DNA of 64,000 bases from positions 12,196,727 to 12,260,726 of the forward strand of contig NC_051123.1 in NCBI RefSeq assembly GCF_014839805.1, read 5' to 3'. The position numbers and the translations under genes are program-made. This stretch comes from Manduca sexta (lineage: Eukaryota; Arthropoda; Insecta; Lepidoptera; Sphingidae). Positions 25,401 to 38,002 of this stretch are shown piece after piece. The notes beneath the pieces are model-generated. The model worked only from the letters and a program-made list of their open reading frames with translations, did not search any database and was not told the origin of the DNA. Each line of letters starts with the position of its first letter. Positions within the stretch are counted from its first letter, which is position 1.

Positions 25401-28339
25401 TATCAGCTTAACTCACTCGACATTCATTTGTAAAGAAACAAATCCGGGTACCAACAACAGAGAAAATCAAAACGTATGATAAAATGCAAATAGCGCTATA
25501 AAACTAAAGTTTTAACAAGCAAAAAGTGAAATAAAATGACCAATTTAATATAAAATAAGCAAGAGTTTCATTTGCATGCAGCGCCTGTATGCGTTAACTG
25601 ACCTGTCTCGTAGGTACTTCATCTTTGATTTGGACGTAAATGTGTAGGCGGGCCAGGAAATCTGCTTGTGATAGGATTGTTTGTAATTTGGTCGATATTA
25701 TCAGCTCTGACGGCATTGGGTTATGGAGTATATTGTTTAAAATATGAGATTAATGTAGCGTACCTATATTTTGTATTGTAGTGATGGTTAAAAAAATCGC
25801 TTGTAGAAATTTCTACGCTATCCCTTAATAAATATGATATATTTTATTATGATTTTACATTGACGATTTAGGAATAAATGAAACTGGTTTAAACACATAA
25901 TTTTCTGCTTCTTAGGTGTTATAGTAATCTTTCTTAAACCAAAATATTACTCGGTGTGAGCTTGTCTCTACATTCCACATTTCTGATCACTTCAATTTTT
26001 TGCCATGTGATTATGGTTATCTTGTTAACCTTACGTATAACTGCATGTATGATGAAGTCCTCACATCCCACACATGTGGCACGTGTGGTCACCCTACACA
26101 TGATCGCCGAACTTCCCCGCCACACTCGTTCCCTCGTTACAAAAGTTTGCAACAAGCGTTGATTCTACGATTGTTTATTGGCTGTGTTATTTGTTTTTGT
26201 TTGTTTTACAATCATCATATTTGTTATAGAATATTCTAGAAATGTGCTGTCATGCGTCTTATAAACAGATAATTTATATCCAAAAATTCTAATTGGAAAA
26301 ATAACTTTTTGACTTACAGGGAAAGGTTTAAAATTACCTACGTACAGTTACATATTTATACGTCTTTCATAAACTTCTACATTTAAAGACATTGGAACAG
26401 TTTTGATTACTGGTCTGTATGAGACTTAACATTTAATACCTCAGTGTCATCAGTGCAGTGGTGTTATTGCTCTCAAACGGAGCATACGAGATGTCTATCT
26501 ATATTATAACCTTAAAACAGTTAATCTGAAAAATCTAACACGAAAACGCACCCGGACGTAAATGCACTTAAAATCAAGCCATAAATTACAAGCGACAGAC
26601 TTAAACCAATAGTTAAAACAATGTGGTCCGTTCTAAACCGTTCCATTTTATCTAAAGTAACTGTAAGTTAACAATGCATGCGAAACTAGATATACATCTT
26701 AATGAGTCGTGTTAAATGTTGTCTAAACGCGAGCTTCTAATCGTCGTGTGACGGAAGGCGCACCGGCCGTGACCGGAGGGTTTGGACCTGGGTGAAAATG
26801 TAACAATCACACTTCGGTCTACTGTGCTACGATAATTTAGATTGACGTCTTAATAGAAACTGAGGCTTGATTCGAAAAAAATATCCCGTTATATAAAGTT
26901 TAAGAATCGTCACCTTTTTCAAAATCTGTGTTAATAGATCTGTAGCTAGAAGCACGGTTGTCCCTCTCAAACTTTACTTTTACCCTTGAGACATTAAAGT
27001 ATTCTGAGATAGTTGAAGCTCTCCTGTAGTACGTGCGAAATCACCTCATTATTCTCAGAAGCATAAAGGAGAAAAACAGTTAAAATCCAGGATCGAACAA
27101 TAAAGAGCAAAAGTGGCAGTGTTAACACAACCAACAAACATGGCGCCGCAAATAGAAGATCGATGTCGCTACAGATTTCACGATAATAATCATTAACCTT
27201 TCACATCTTCCGTATTCTAATGACCAAAAAAAACAAGTTAACTCTTCGATTGGCATGCGAAGGAGGTCAGATATACCAGTCTAATGATCTAAAGTATTCT
27301 AGAGACCTGATTGATCGCTGACACGAGGTGAATGGGCGATCGGGCCATTGATTTTGATGCGTGCGCGCCCGTCCGCCATTTTGGAACGGTGCCATCTTTG
27401 ATTCGGAATTTAAAATTAAATGACATTTCGTTTTGTAAAACTAGTGTTTGGATTTGATTTGATTGTTCTCGGAATTATTTGTGTATGCTTTTTTATTGTT
27501 AGACGATTTTGAGAACGTGAGTGATTTTATGGGAATTAATATCAATAAATTGTATAATAGTGTTAAGTTCTAAGAACTGTTTCTTACTTATTGCAAAGTA
27601 CTTATCTCATTTTTGCTTTAAATAGCCTTAAAAGCCTAAAAAGTCTTAATATCTCTCAGTCAATTAGGCATCGCTTGATAGAGCGCATCTCTTCAAAGGA
27701 AAATTCGAGTGAAATTTTCTTCAATATTGCTGTCAAAGGCTCTGATATTAAATATGTGTAAAATACAGTACACGTCGGTTTGTGCTTCACGCCTCTGATG
27801 ATAAAAGCATCGGTAGTTGCCAATAACACCTCCCCCAGCGCTTCCGTGCCATAGATTAACAGACAACAGAGGGAGTTAGTAGGCACATAATGATTTTATT
27901 GTGACATGATAAATCTTCTAATACGGTAACAAGTTTAAAAATGGTTGGATTACTTGCCCATCTTTAGACATTGTCTTGGATTATATCTTGGAATATATAT
28001 AGAACAATATTTGTTGAAACGAGATACTAATATGAAAAGTTTTCACTAAATTGACTATAAAAACTAGTCACTTATTCAAATAAGTGCGAAACATGATTCT
28101 AGTGGTGACATATAAATAACAATGACTAACAATGATAGCAAGCTCCAAGAAATATGACATGTCACAGATTCATAGTGGGTCAAATTGTACATTCCGTTCA
28201 TAGAATGTGCAAACCAATAAGATAATAAAACTGATATAAACGGTCAATTTATTTCTAATTTGATTTGAGCTTTCAAAACCACACTTCCACAACCCAACTG
28301 AAAGGACGTATTGAAGTGCTATTGTTACCGATATATCTT
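19420..28339. other. Long transposon-poor intronic stretch upstream of the cut exon
   Basis: Nearly 9 kb with no clear full transposon. It holds dispersed-motif copies (20333, 23570, 24606), a CpG-rich patch at 19733-19775 and a pair of E boxes at 26071-26085. No exon recognised on either strand. Confidence 0.55.
24828..24906 (+). mobile_element. Possible eroded SINE (family A) fragment
   Basis: A B-box-like GCGGGTTCGATATTC is followed by CATGATGTGATAGAAGCGAG, which recalls family A body phrases but in disturbed order and orientation. It is a weak match and the only SINE-like trace between 19.5 and 28.3 kb apart from a short CACCTCTGCTTACCTC at 21687. Confidence 0.3.
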
Positions 28340-28470
28340 TATTTATTTATTTAGCACTTCATATACAAAAGTATACAAGCGGACTTAATGCCATAGGTAT
28401 TCTCTGCCAGTCAACCTTGGGGTGGTGCAGAGATAATCAAGGTAGGTGGATGAAAGGAAGGTAGGAAATT
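28340..28470 (-). mobile_element. LINE 3' tail fragment (CR1/jockey-like)
   Basis: The T-rich start TTTATTTATTTAGCACTTCA is the reverse of an A-rich tail, followed by GCGGACTTAATGCCATAGGT and TCTCTGCCAGTCAACCTTGG, phrases typical of a moth LINE tail. The reverse transcriptase region is absent. Family assignment is from memory. Confidence 0.6.
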
Positions 28471-28534
28471 CAAAATATTCAAAAATCAAATAATAATTTA
28501 TACATATATGTATATAATTATAGATCGAACTCTT

Positions 28535-28758
28535 AATAAAATAATGACCCATTCCAAAATTGCCAATTTGTGGGAATCGTCAAACAATTTCTGTTTGCGA
28601 CCTTTTAGTTTTTCCCTTTTTTTTTCATGCTATAGATTTCATTTTTACCTATCTTTAATAAGCTCAATTTTATAGCTTAAAAAAAAGATAGCAAACAAAA
28701 ATTTGTTTTCCGGCGACTGCCACAAATTAACAATTTTGAAATAGGTCATTATTTTATT
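28535..28758. mobile_element. MITE with about 50-bp imperfect inverted ends
   Basis: The left end AATAAAATAATGACCCATTC and the inverse of the right end AATAAAATAATGACCTATTT run on in parallel (CAAAATTG, AATTTGTGG, TCG, TTTCTGTTTGC-like) for about 50-65 bp with scattered changes. No obvious target duplication and no open frame; transposase family unknown. The central part is T- then A-rich. Confidence 0.75.
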
Positions 28759-29618
28759 CACAGTGCGAGATATATAAATACATAAGATAAATCTTAAGTC
28801 GCATCTGTCAACATAACAACATAATCTATGTATTTAAAGCAGCCTCAGTGTAACACGAAGATAAAAGCGTACCTAATAACGTGCCAATAAAAGGCTCCAT
28901 TGGGCTGAGGCATTAAGAGGAAGCGGAAATTGACATCACCGGAACATGCGCGAATTTAATATTGTCAAGTTTTTGCAGGGTGGCAAGTAATTTAGTGTAG
29001 GTGAGAGGTGATTGAGACGTGCGGTTTTATGCTCTGCCTACCCCTTATGGCATGTTGGAAATTATAGGTATATTAAGGAAAGTATGTACGTTGGTAGTAG
29101 ACTGTTACTTGTTGAAAGGTCTTTGCAGAGCAGGTCCGTGCAGTAGAATAGAGTTGATGTACGACAGCCCCTGGGGTATAGTGGATGCTGATTGTGAATT
29201 GAGAGGTCACAATTTCGCATTCTGTATCTAGGTTATTTGGTCTAGGTTTTGTCTGGTTGTAACCAAAAACCTGAGCCAAAACTGAGCTTCCATTCCGATC
29301 CCTCAATAACCATAAATATAATCGTCAATAAGTCTTTAATTACAAATTAAAGTGAATTAACAAGTTTAAGTTAAACACGGCGCGACAGACAGCCCAAGTT
29401 TCGACGAAATCCAAGTTACAAATAAGCATCGCAATGAAGTTTCCGAAGCCTTTTAATTATTTCTTCAGGTGGATGGGGGGGCTTTTGATTTTGCGCATTT
29501 CGATAGACTTAATTGAGTTTTGAGTCGGTTTTCTTAACTTGTGTAAAATATTTGGTTCGATCGATGGGGTATTGATGTGACTTGTGCTTAATGATATATA
29601 TGCCAAAATTGATGGTCT

Positions 29619-29690
29619 GTATAGCATAAATAACATCACGCGTTTTCCCTTGTAAGGGTAGGCAGAGGTGTAATGCATTCATATTTCGCT
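29619..29690 (-). mobile_element. 3' end of a SINE (family A)
   Basis: Only the tail is present: AACATCACGCGTTTTCCCTT, then GTAAGGGTAGGCAGAGGTG, as in the copies at 7121 and 8561. Confidence 0.65.
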
Positions 29691-31184
29691 AGCTTTTTTT
29701 GCCCATAGCCTAGTAGTTTAGCATATATTAGAACTAATGTGTACAGTCTAATATCAACGTATGAGAAGGGGCTTCGATGGTAGAATTATGGAGTCTTACT
29801 GGCATACATAGTCTGGTTAACGTGATGTGGTAACGTCTTCATGGTGGCTATTTACGACACCCACATTAGCGTAATCTATAAGAACTTTAAACTTTAAGCC
29901 TATCCGCATTAGGCTGCAATTTGTATACTTAAGTGTATTAGTATTCCATAACTTTTAAATTAGTCTGTCCGAATTAGGTCAACGTGGCGAAGCAAATATC
30001 TTTTCTTTAATTTTTGATCTATTAATAGTCTAAATGCGTAAAATTATCACATTTTTAACCGACTGACAAAAAGGAGGAGGTTCTCAATTCGACTATATGT
30101 TTTTTCTTAATATATCTATTCCACTAAGGAAATTAATTTACATCCGATCATCTCATTTGAAGAAGACATATGGAGGGAACAATGTGCCCGAATTGTGTAA
30201 TTAATTGATTAAAAAGGGTTGCGAGGACATTCGTTAGAAGTTTTTCTACCCCCTCGGCCCCGTTCTGCAGGACGATTTTAAAACAGCCCCTAATTGATTT
30301 AACTTTAAGGGACGTGTGCGTCGCCGGCTGCCTACGGAAAATTATCTTGCGTTTAATTCGTTCCCAATTAATCTATTGATAATTGAGCCTGTCTCTGAAC
30401 TGTTTAGTTACATTTGTGTGTTTAGATTATTCCATTTGCATGTGTTTTTTAGTTTTGAATTTGCTTCTCGAATGTGTTAGTTCTGAATGTTTTTGTCGTC
30501 AAGCAATACTTTGAATGTGTCAGTTCTGTCGGATTTTATGTAGTGTAGTAATATTGAAATTTTAAAGACCTAGTAATGAGCATGATAAGACTTAATTTGT
30601 AATGACAAGCATACTATAGGCCATTGTTAAGGTGATGATGCTTCTGTTTATGGATAATAGTGATTACCTTCAGACGGTTTATTCATTATGTGATTATTCA
30701 TAAAATATATTTTAGCATACACATATATAGCAGCATATTTTATTAAGCCCTACCATAATTTTGGAATGTTGCCCACACCTCTTTATCAACTATAAACCAC
30801 ATTACGAACAAAGTAAAGTTTTAAATCGTTTAACAGTTGAGTGCAGTATCGAGTGTTGGAATCACAATGTTTAGTTAAAAGTTGTCTAATCTCATCTGCG
30901 TACCCTTGCCGGCAGTAATGTGATTATAATGTATTGATCGAATTGTCGTGTATTTCATTACGAGTTACGACTTTGGACTAAGTTTGTTGTTAAGTGAATA
31001 ATGCAAAATATTTTTGGGAACAGAACGATAGAATGTTTTGTTAGTGAATGTGACACTGATTCAATGCTTAGGTGAAGTACAAAATAGCAATACATTCGAT
31101 TTTAACATTTGTATTGATGCTTTGCTCCTATTGATCATAGCGTGATGTTATATAGTCTATGGCCTTCTTCGATAAATGGGCTAT

Positions 31185-31370
31185 CTAACACTAAAAGATT
31201 TTTTCAATTCGAACCAGTAGTTCCTGAGATTAGCCCGCTCAAACAAACAAACAAGCTATGAAATTCAGGTTTATATGCCTATAGATTCTACCTAGATGCT
31301 TATTCTTGCTGTATTTCCAGAGATTGGCACGTTCAAACAAGCAATATATATTTTATATTATAGATTGATA
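31185..31370 (+). repeat. Eroded transposon fragment
   Basis: CAATTCGAACCAGTAGTTCC, TGAGATTAGCCCGCTCAAAC and AAACAAACAAGC form a phrase shared by many lepidopteran non-autonomous elements. A second weaker version (CCAGAGATTGGCACGTTCAA) follows near 31317, as if two relics sit in tandem. Confidence 0.5.
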
Positions 31371-33528
31371 TGAACATATTAATCACCGAGAATTAATTAT
31401 ACCAGTTGAGAATTCTATTCATAAAATCTAAGCTCTTTGATGTTTTTGCGCACCGTACACAGCGGCCGTACATAAAAACCCTTTAACTTATGATGAATTA
31501 GCGATCTCCTACGTTTTATGTCTCCCGTTATCTCACCCCTTGCCGCCTCCACCGCCCGCCCCGACCACGTCAATATTAAGGAATTAATACGTATGGAAAA
31601 ATTTTAAATAAGCATTATGCGGATGATTTTAGGGTAAATTTTGTTTTTGGAACGGGCCGCGTTCGTGTTTTGTTTTTAAATATTTTGTATTGTGAATATT
31701 GTGAGGAGGGATTAGAAGAATTTTGAATTTGGAATCGGGATTAGGCCAGTTTGGATGAAAGAGGTTATTATTTTTGAGGTTAGATTCTAGAAGTTTGATA
31801 GTTATAAAGCTGATATTTTTATTGCATACGTTTGGAATCTAAAGAGTCGAACTAGTCAAGATATTATGAGAGTTCTGGAAGTAATTGGAAGAGAGCCACG
31901 CACGTTTGACACCAGAATGCATACATAATTCTGCATCATGATACTTTGTTAATCCAATTTGGCGATTCTATATTTTTCACAAGAAACGCCACATCACGTA
32001 AGATAAAAAAGCCGCCATTAACCCTTCCGTATAGCTAATCCCAAAACTTGCGGGTCCAGCTGATACGAGATGTTTTGATACCGCCCCCGTCATTCACTTA
32101 CAAGGGGACTATAGAAAAACATTGATGTAAAAAGTGGGTTGAAAATTAGGGGCGAGGGAGGGTTTAGGGGCGAAGGTCCTCCTGTCGAAGTGACCGCTGA
32201 GGAGGGTCCGTATTATGTGGATAACGTCGTTATGTGTTGATCAATTTTAATGCGTGTACGGTCCGCAAAAAATTGGCGCTTTTAATAAGTGGTGAAAATT
32301 ATTTTGGAAAATAATTTTTGGTGTGTTTCTAATTATTACTGCCTTTAAAAGGTGAGTGATTAGCTTAGTTAATGAGGAAGGAATAGATGTATTGCAGGCT
32401 GTAAAACTTTTATATACCTTCCTTGTATTTCTGCACCGCTACGTCGGCTGGTAGGAAAATTTGGAATTAAGTTCGCTGATACACTTCTCTGTATGTAAGC
32501 GTAAAATTAAAAAAATATATACAACTATTTAGAGTTGTCTCGTTAAAAGACATCCCTAATTCGTCGCAGACAATAATCATACCGCGTTAAAAAAATTGTT
32601 TTAGTTTATTCAGTACGAAATATAGACTAAGGACCTGTTTCATAACTGTTGAGTAAATTATCATCGCCACATATATAAACCAACCAAATACAAAAGTCAC
32701 ACCAATCTACACTCCAAAAAAAATAGTAATAAATATGTGTGCATTAACTGTTTAATACGATTAAATAAAATTACTTTAAAACTGAAAAAGGTCCTAAAGA
32801 TGTCCAAATTATTTATAAGTTGATGTAAACGGAAAACCGCTATCACTCGCGGCCGCAAATATAGACTTCTATTGTTATCAATGCGGGATTCCGTAATAAA
32901 CTATTAACAATATATTGATATGTTTATCATTACTTCAGTTTGCGCGTGCCAGCTTGCCTTGGACGTCCTTTCAGATAATCCAATCATTGTCTAGTGGACC
33001 TTCCATTTATTTTATGACTACAAGCCAATTCTAATAATTTATTTATTTATATATTTGGGAAACATACAATATTTTAACTATTATAGACTAGTTAAGGTAA
33101 TTAAAAATACATAAATCAATAAAGTTTCCACTTATAAGAAGTCATTTTACAGTACAGTAGATGTTATCGGTAAAAGTTATTAATCAGTAACAAAAAATAT
33201 AAAAATAATAATTGATAAATAAAATAACAAGTGAATGCCAAACGTAATTACAAGTTCACAAGATATATGTAATAGAACATTACTAAACCAAAATTACCAG
33301 TTTAATTGTAAAAATAGCTACAATTAATGAATAAAAAAACAATTATACGATAATTAATATCATTGAATATGGTCCCAGCATTGCTATAGATTTCCGTAAC
33401 CTAACGCGTCACTCATTAAGGTCCGTAATTTTAGTGCATTAATTAAATGTAGTTAGCAGAAAACTCGCGACAGACTCGTAACGGTTGTGAATTGTAAGCC
33501 CGCATGTCAGCCAAAGAAAAAGGCGCGG

Positions 33529-33561
33529 TCTCTGCTAATTCTCTCTCTTAATTAGCAGAGA
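33529..33561. other. Perfect 12-bp hairpin with inverted CTAATT sites
   Basis: TCTCTGCTAATT, nine-base spacer CTCTCTCTT, then AATTAGCAGAGA. Each arm ends in a TAATT core, the classic homeodomain site, in mirror orientation. It lies in transposon-free DNA and could be a paired binding site; that role is inferred. Confidence 0.6.
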
Positions 33562-36500
33562 TGAGACGAATCGGTGCTGTGATCTTTTTATAATTAGTTA
33601 GGTGGCATAAACTATGTTTTTCGAAATGGTGTGAATTTTGAAAATTGATTTTTAAATTTCATATTTGAGTAAAAAATAAAATGTTTTATTCATCACGTAG
33701 GCGGACATAGTTGCACTTATGATAAGTCAAGGTACATGAGAATATTTAATTATTACTTAATTAAATTAGCTTATATAAACAAAGACAATTTATATTGAGT
33801 CACAAATTTTCAATTAAAAATAAATAAATGATTTTTGAAATGAAATAAATTAAAATAAAAGAATAAAAACAGTACTCACGTCATGATAAAAATTTCTTAT
33901 TTTCATAATTTCAACATAAAATATGTTGAGTCTTTCACAGTAACCATTCATAACACGGAATAATGTTTTCGTAAAATCCGAAATCCACAAACACTACAGA
34001 AAATGTAAATTTAAAAAAATATAATAACCACGAAAAAGTTTTTAAATCATAAAAATAATTAACTTAAAATTAAAATCACTTAATTTAAAATTCGAATTGT
34101 TAGCGCAATCACCGCTAGTCAAAAATGTTGACGCTATCACACCGAAAGCGCGCGAGCAACTAACTAACGCATCGCGAGATAACATTCCCATACTTCCTTC
34201 AAATTTGCATATGTCTTGCATATGCTAATGCAACGGTCTATTGTACCGCGATATTTAGTATCGAAATCGTATCAATCTCCACAACGGGTTAAATGCGATG
34301 CGCCTTTCAATAACCCTTCTTCAAGTTTTTTTAGGGTTGACCTTTGTGCTGTGCATTAATTCCTCGGTCGTTTCGATCAATACGTCATATTTTGAATTCA
34401 TGATTGTGATTTAGTGACACATATTTTTTTTAAAGTTGTTAAGGGTCTTTATATGCCATCTTATTGTAGTTTTGTGTTTTTTACGATTTATTGGTTGAGA
34501 TTTTTTTAAAGTAGATTTGGTGCGGATTGTCGGCTGCAGTTTTGAGACATTTTCGATAAGGATTAGGGTTAAAATTGCATAGCATTATCTTATTGTAATA
34601 TTTAGATTTGAAGCTGAGATATAAGTATACACTATTGTAATGTGTAAGTAAAATACGTTACCTTCTTTCTATTAAAGTCGGGAAAACATTAAAAAGCTGT
34701 CGTGTTTTTCGAGTGACCAATTCGACTTCGAATCATTCCAGTTAACTACAATGTTTTACACCCTTTCAATATTGAAGGAAATAAAGCAATATTAAATATT
34801 TAAATTCCAAAACTGGTTTTTCAAAATCAATATCAAACCCCGAAAATTTTAACCCCGTGAGAAGCGATATCTAATTATTATTCACATATTAAGTAGAAAA
34901 ACTCGAACCTACGACCCGTTAGTAATTATTTTTCCAAAATTAACATATTCATATCGATCGGGGATAAATCAAAGATCAAATGTAAGAAAGATAAAAGGTC
35001 AAAGATAAGGGGTGAAAGAAATAAAGGGGCCAAACTGGTTTAACCTACATATGTCAGGAATTAATTATTTGCATATTATAATGTTTCGATAATGTCTTGG
35101 ATGTGAGAAAGTACGGGTTCGAATCTGATTTATTATTTTTACGCGTGATTGAATATTCAGGACATTTGCATATTTCGAGTTCACATGGGTATAGACAAGA
35201 TTTAATTTTTTAATGGCATTACGGTTAGTACCGTTGATTTTGGTTTGAGAAAAATGTATTACTGACGTTTCTTTATTTGATAGTTTGGGTTTCAGTAAGA
35301 ACTAATTTAAATTTCGGTTGTAGCTTTGAATTGAAATTAGATTATGTTTACTCCGACTTCACATAGCGGAGTAACTTTTAATACAATTATAAAATAATTA
35401 CAATTTGAATACCGCGTACTGACTTCCGCTTAATTACACATAAAATAGTAAAATTACCCTATTCGTGTATTCGCAAAATTTTTGGTCAATCTCCCTAATT
35501 AGAAAATATGGTACGTGTAACGGAACGAAACTTTATCAGTTTAATGTTCATCAATAAAAAAGGTAATTGTGAAAAATTATTTCGTGTAACGGAACGTCAT
35601 AATAAAAAAACAATGGTAGTTAAAACGAGGCACTATCTCACACGTCCGATGCACGATTCGTTGACTCTGTAGGAATTTGGTAATGTTTTAGTTAATTTTT
35701 TAATTAATTACCACTTGTATAGTCAAGTGAAATTCGATCTAATTTCTATACGTACAACGCCGAATTTCGGTAAAAGTCGATGGCCTACTTTTTTATGAGA
35801 AAAGGTGATTGTTTTGGCCAATGAATGAGCTTCATGATCGTCCGCTATCTGGATTAGTGCAATTTGAATTTAGAATTATCCGAAGTAATTGTTAGCCGTA
35901 AACAATAATTTAAAATGTTCTCGTTCGAATTGTTTTTTTTTCTGTTACAGCAATGGGTGAAGTGAACCGCTCGCGGAGTACGTTCTCTGTGCTTAATTAC
36001 CGTGTTGATAAAATCGATGATTTTCGTTAATGTTCCATTTTCAAAAATTATAATTCTTTTTCATTTTATAAAATATCGTCTGTTCTTTTTTTGAATGTGA
36101 ATTAATTATTCAAGTTGTACCTACAGTTGGATTATGCTAATGAATTACCGTTCATTGTTACTTGTATTTCGATTATTCTTTTTAATGGCTCTATAAAGCT
36201 CGCCGATTGGTTGAAAATTAGTTATGTTCATTCATTGGTTTAGAATTTGGAATTTCAAACGATATTTCTGATTAAATTGGCATTCGATAACGTAAGTTAG
36301 CTATTGTATTTAAAATATGCGAATAATTAATTTCACATAATTTTATTTGAACACATTTTAAATATGGAATACAAAAACAATAACTAGAAGAGACGAGACC
36401 ATTGACTGGCGAGTAAAATTGAATTTGGAAACTTGACACGTCAGTGATTCCGTCGAAAACGTCCGTCGACCCGGTCGCGGTACACTTAACGCGGTGTTTA

Positions 36501-37601
36501 ATTAAAAATAATTATAAATTATTGTGAATAATGCGTTTTTATAACCGCTCATTATCAGATTCGTGATCTAGCGGTCGGGTGCCCGCTCGTGTGTGTCCGT
36601 TGCTGAATTTTTATATATTTATTCATATGTTAATATGATATCGTACGCTCCGTTTGGCGGCCGTTAATGTTTGTAATTAATTGTTGTGAAGGGTACGAAA
36701 TTTTGAAGGGTAATGTGGCTTTGTTTAAAGAAATTGTTAATTAATGATATTGAAGATGGTTTTTATGTTTTAACGAGGAAGTTTGAATGGTTCGTGTAAG
36801 AGATCACAGATAGCGCGTGCGTTTTTGGGTCATGTTATTACTAAGCAACGTATATTTAACACCTTTTTTGTCACTTTAAAATATTTTTTTATTGAAATCA
36901 TTTAGCACGTTCTTCTAACCACCACACCAGCTCCAAAAAGTAATTGATCAAGATGATTAACTCATAAAATGGTCATTCATTGGAATAAATCACCCGTTCG
37001 AAGCCATTACCAACTTTGTATTTCTCACCTAATTCCTGAACGTTATACGACATTCGGGAATAAACATCGGCAAAAGAACTCCAAAGCACCCCTAACGACT
37101 CAATCTACGAACATTCAAATTGCCCTTCCCGAACCGAACCTCATTACTTCCCGAAATATAACCTCTGTGGGGGCAATAAATAACCTAACGGCGTGCATAT
37201 TTCAAAACAAGAGAAAAAAATTACATATAAAAATTTCTTTGGGCGTTTAGTGCGTTTCCGTTGTCACGATATTGTCGATACGATTTGTAGTTTGTAGGTC
37301 AGGGTCCTTATTCTGTATGATAGTGTAAACGCGTAACGCGGCCGTGTCATGTTATCTTCGAGAAATGTGCGTGGAATGGTATTCTGTAAGCCAAATTTCT
37401 ATAGTACTAAACATGATGCGTTGTGTTAAGTGCTTGTTACGCACTGTTAAAATAACGTGCGGGATAGAGAATAAGGCCCCAAGTGGTATGTTTTGGTCAT
37501 CCATTACAAGTCAGAGAAGCATATCTTTCTAGCGTGGTTCGTTCCTGAGCCTTTGTGTCAGTCCGTTAGACTCCGCATTAGTCCATCGCGACTTTTATAT
37601 A

Positions 37602-37716
37602 TCATCATTTCAGCCGGGAATCGTCCACTGCTGGACATAGGCCTTCATTGAGCGCCACAGCGACCGGTTCTGTGCCGCCCTCATCGGACTCCGGCGACCC
37701 TCACCAAGTTTTATAT
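37602..37716 (+). mobile_element. RTE-like LINE 3' tail fragment
   Basis: Contains TCATCATTTCAGCCGGGAAT, CGTCCACTGCTGGACATAGG and CCGGTTCTGTGCCGCC, phrases found in very many copies in Lepidoptera at the 3' end of RTE-type retrotransposons. It is flanked by TTATATA on both sides, possibly a short target duplication. Confidence 0.65.
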
Positions 37717-37775
37717 ATACCTAGCTAATATTATTCTAAAATATAATTGTTATAAATATATGCAAATATAACTAT

Positions 37776-38002
37776 ATGACTGCTTCGGCGTAGTTATAGT
37801 ACAGTACAACTGCTGTACTTAGGACTCGGTTTCGATCCTCGGAGCGGGTAGTGTTATTGGCTTTTTCTACTCAGTATTAGCCCGCAGTCTTGAAATAGTG
37901 CCCGCCATCACATCATGGGACGGTATAACCTCGGCGGAAAATGGGTGTAACAGTTGCGCCTCTGCCTACTTCTTCACAGATAGATGACGTGAGTATGTGT
38001 GA
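37776..38002 (+). mobile_element. tRNA-derived SINE (family A), near full length
   Basis: Head TGCTTCGGCGTAGTTATAG, B-box remnant GGTTTCGATCC, body CATCACATCATGGGACGG and GGCGGAAAATGGGTG, end GCGCCTCTGCCTACTTCTTC. It lies 60 bp after an RTE-like tail. Confidence 0.8.

Larger units (their letters stand above)
28759..37601. other. Mostly unique intronic DNA
   Basis: Contains a SINE end (29.6 kb), an eroded fragment (31.2 kb), two perfect inverted repeats (32.3 and 33.5 kb), octamer-like sites (34.2 kb) and dispersed-motif copies at 31.72, 35.86 and 36.42 kb. The part 33.0-34.1 kb is very A+T rich. No exon recognised. Confidence 0.5.
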
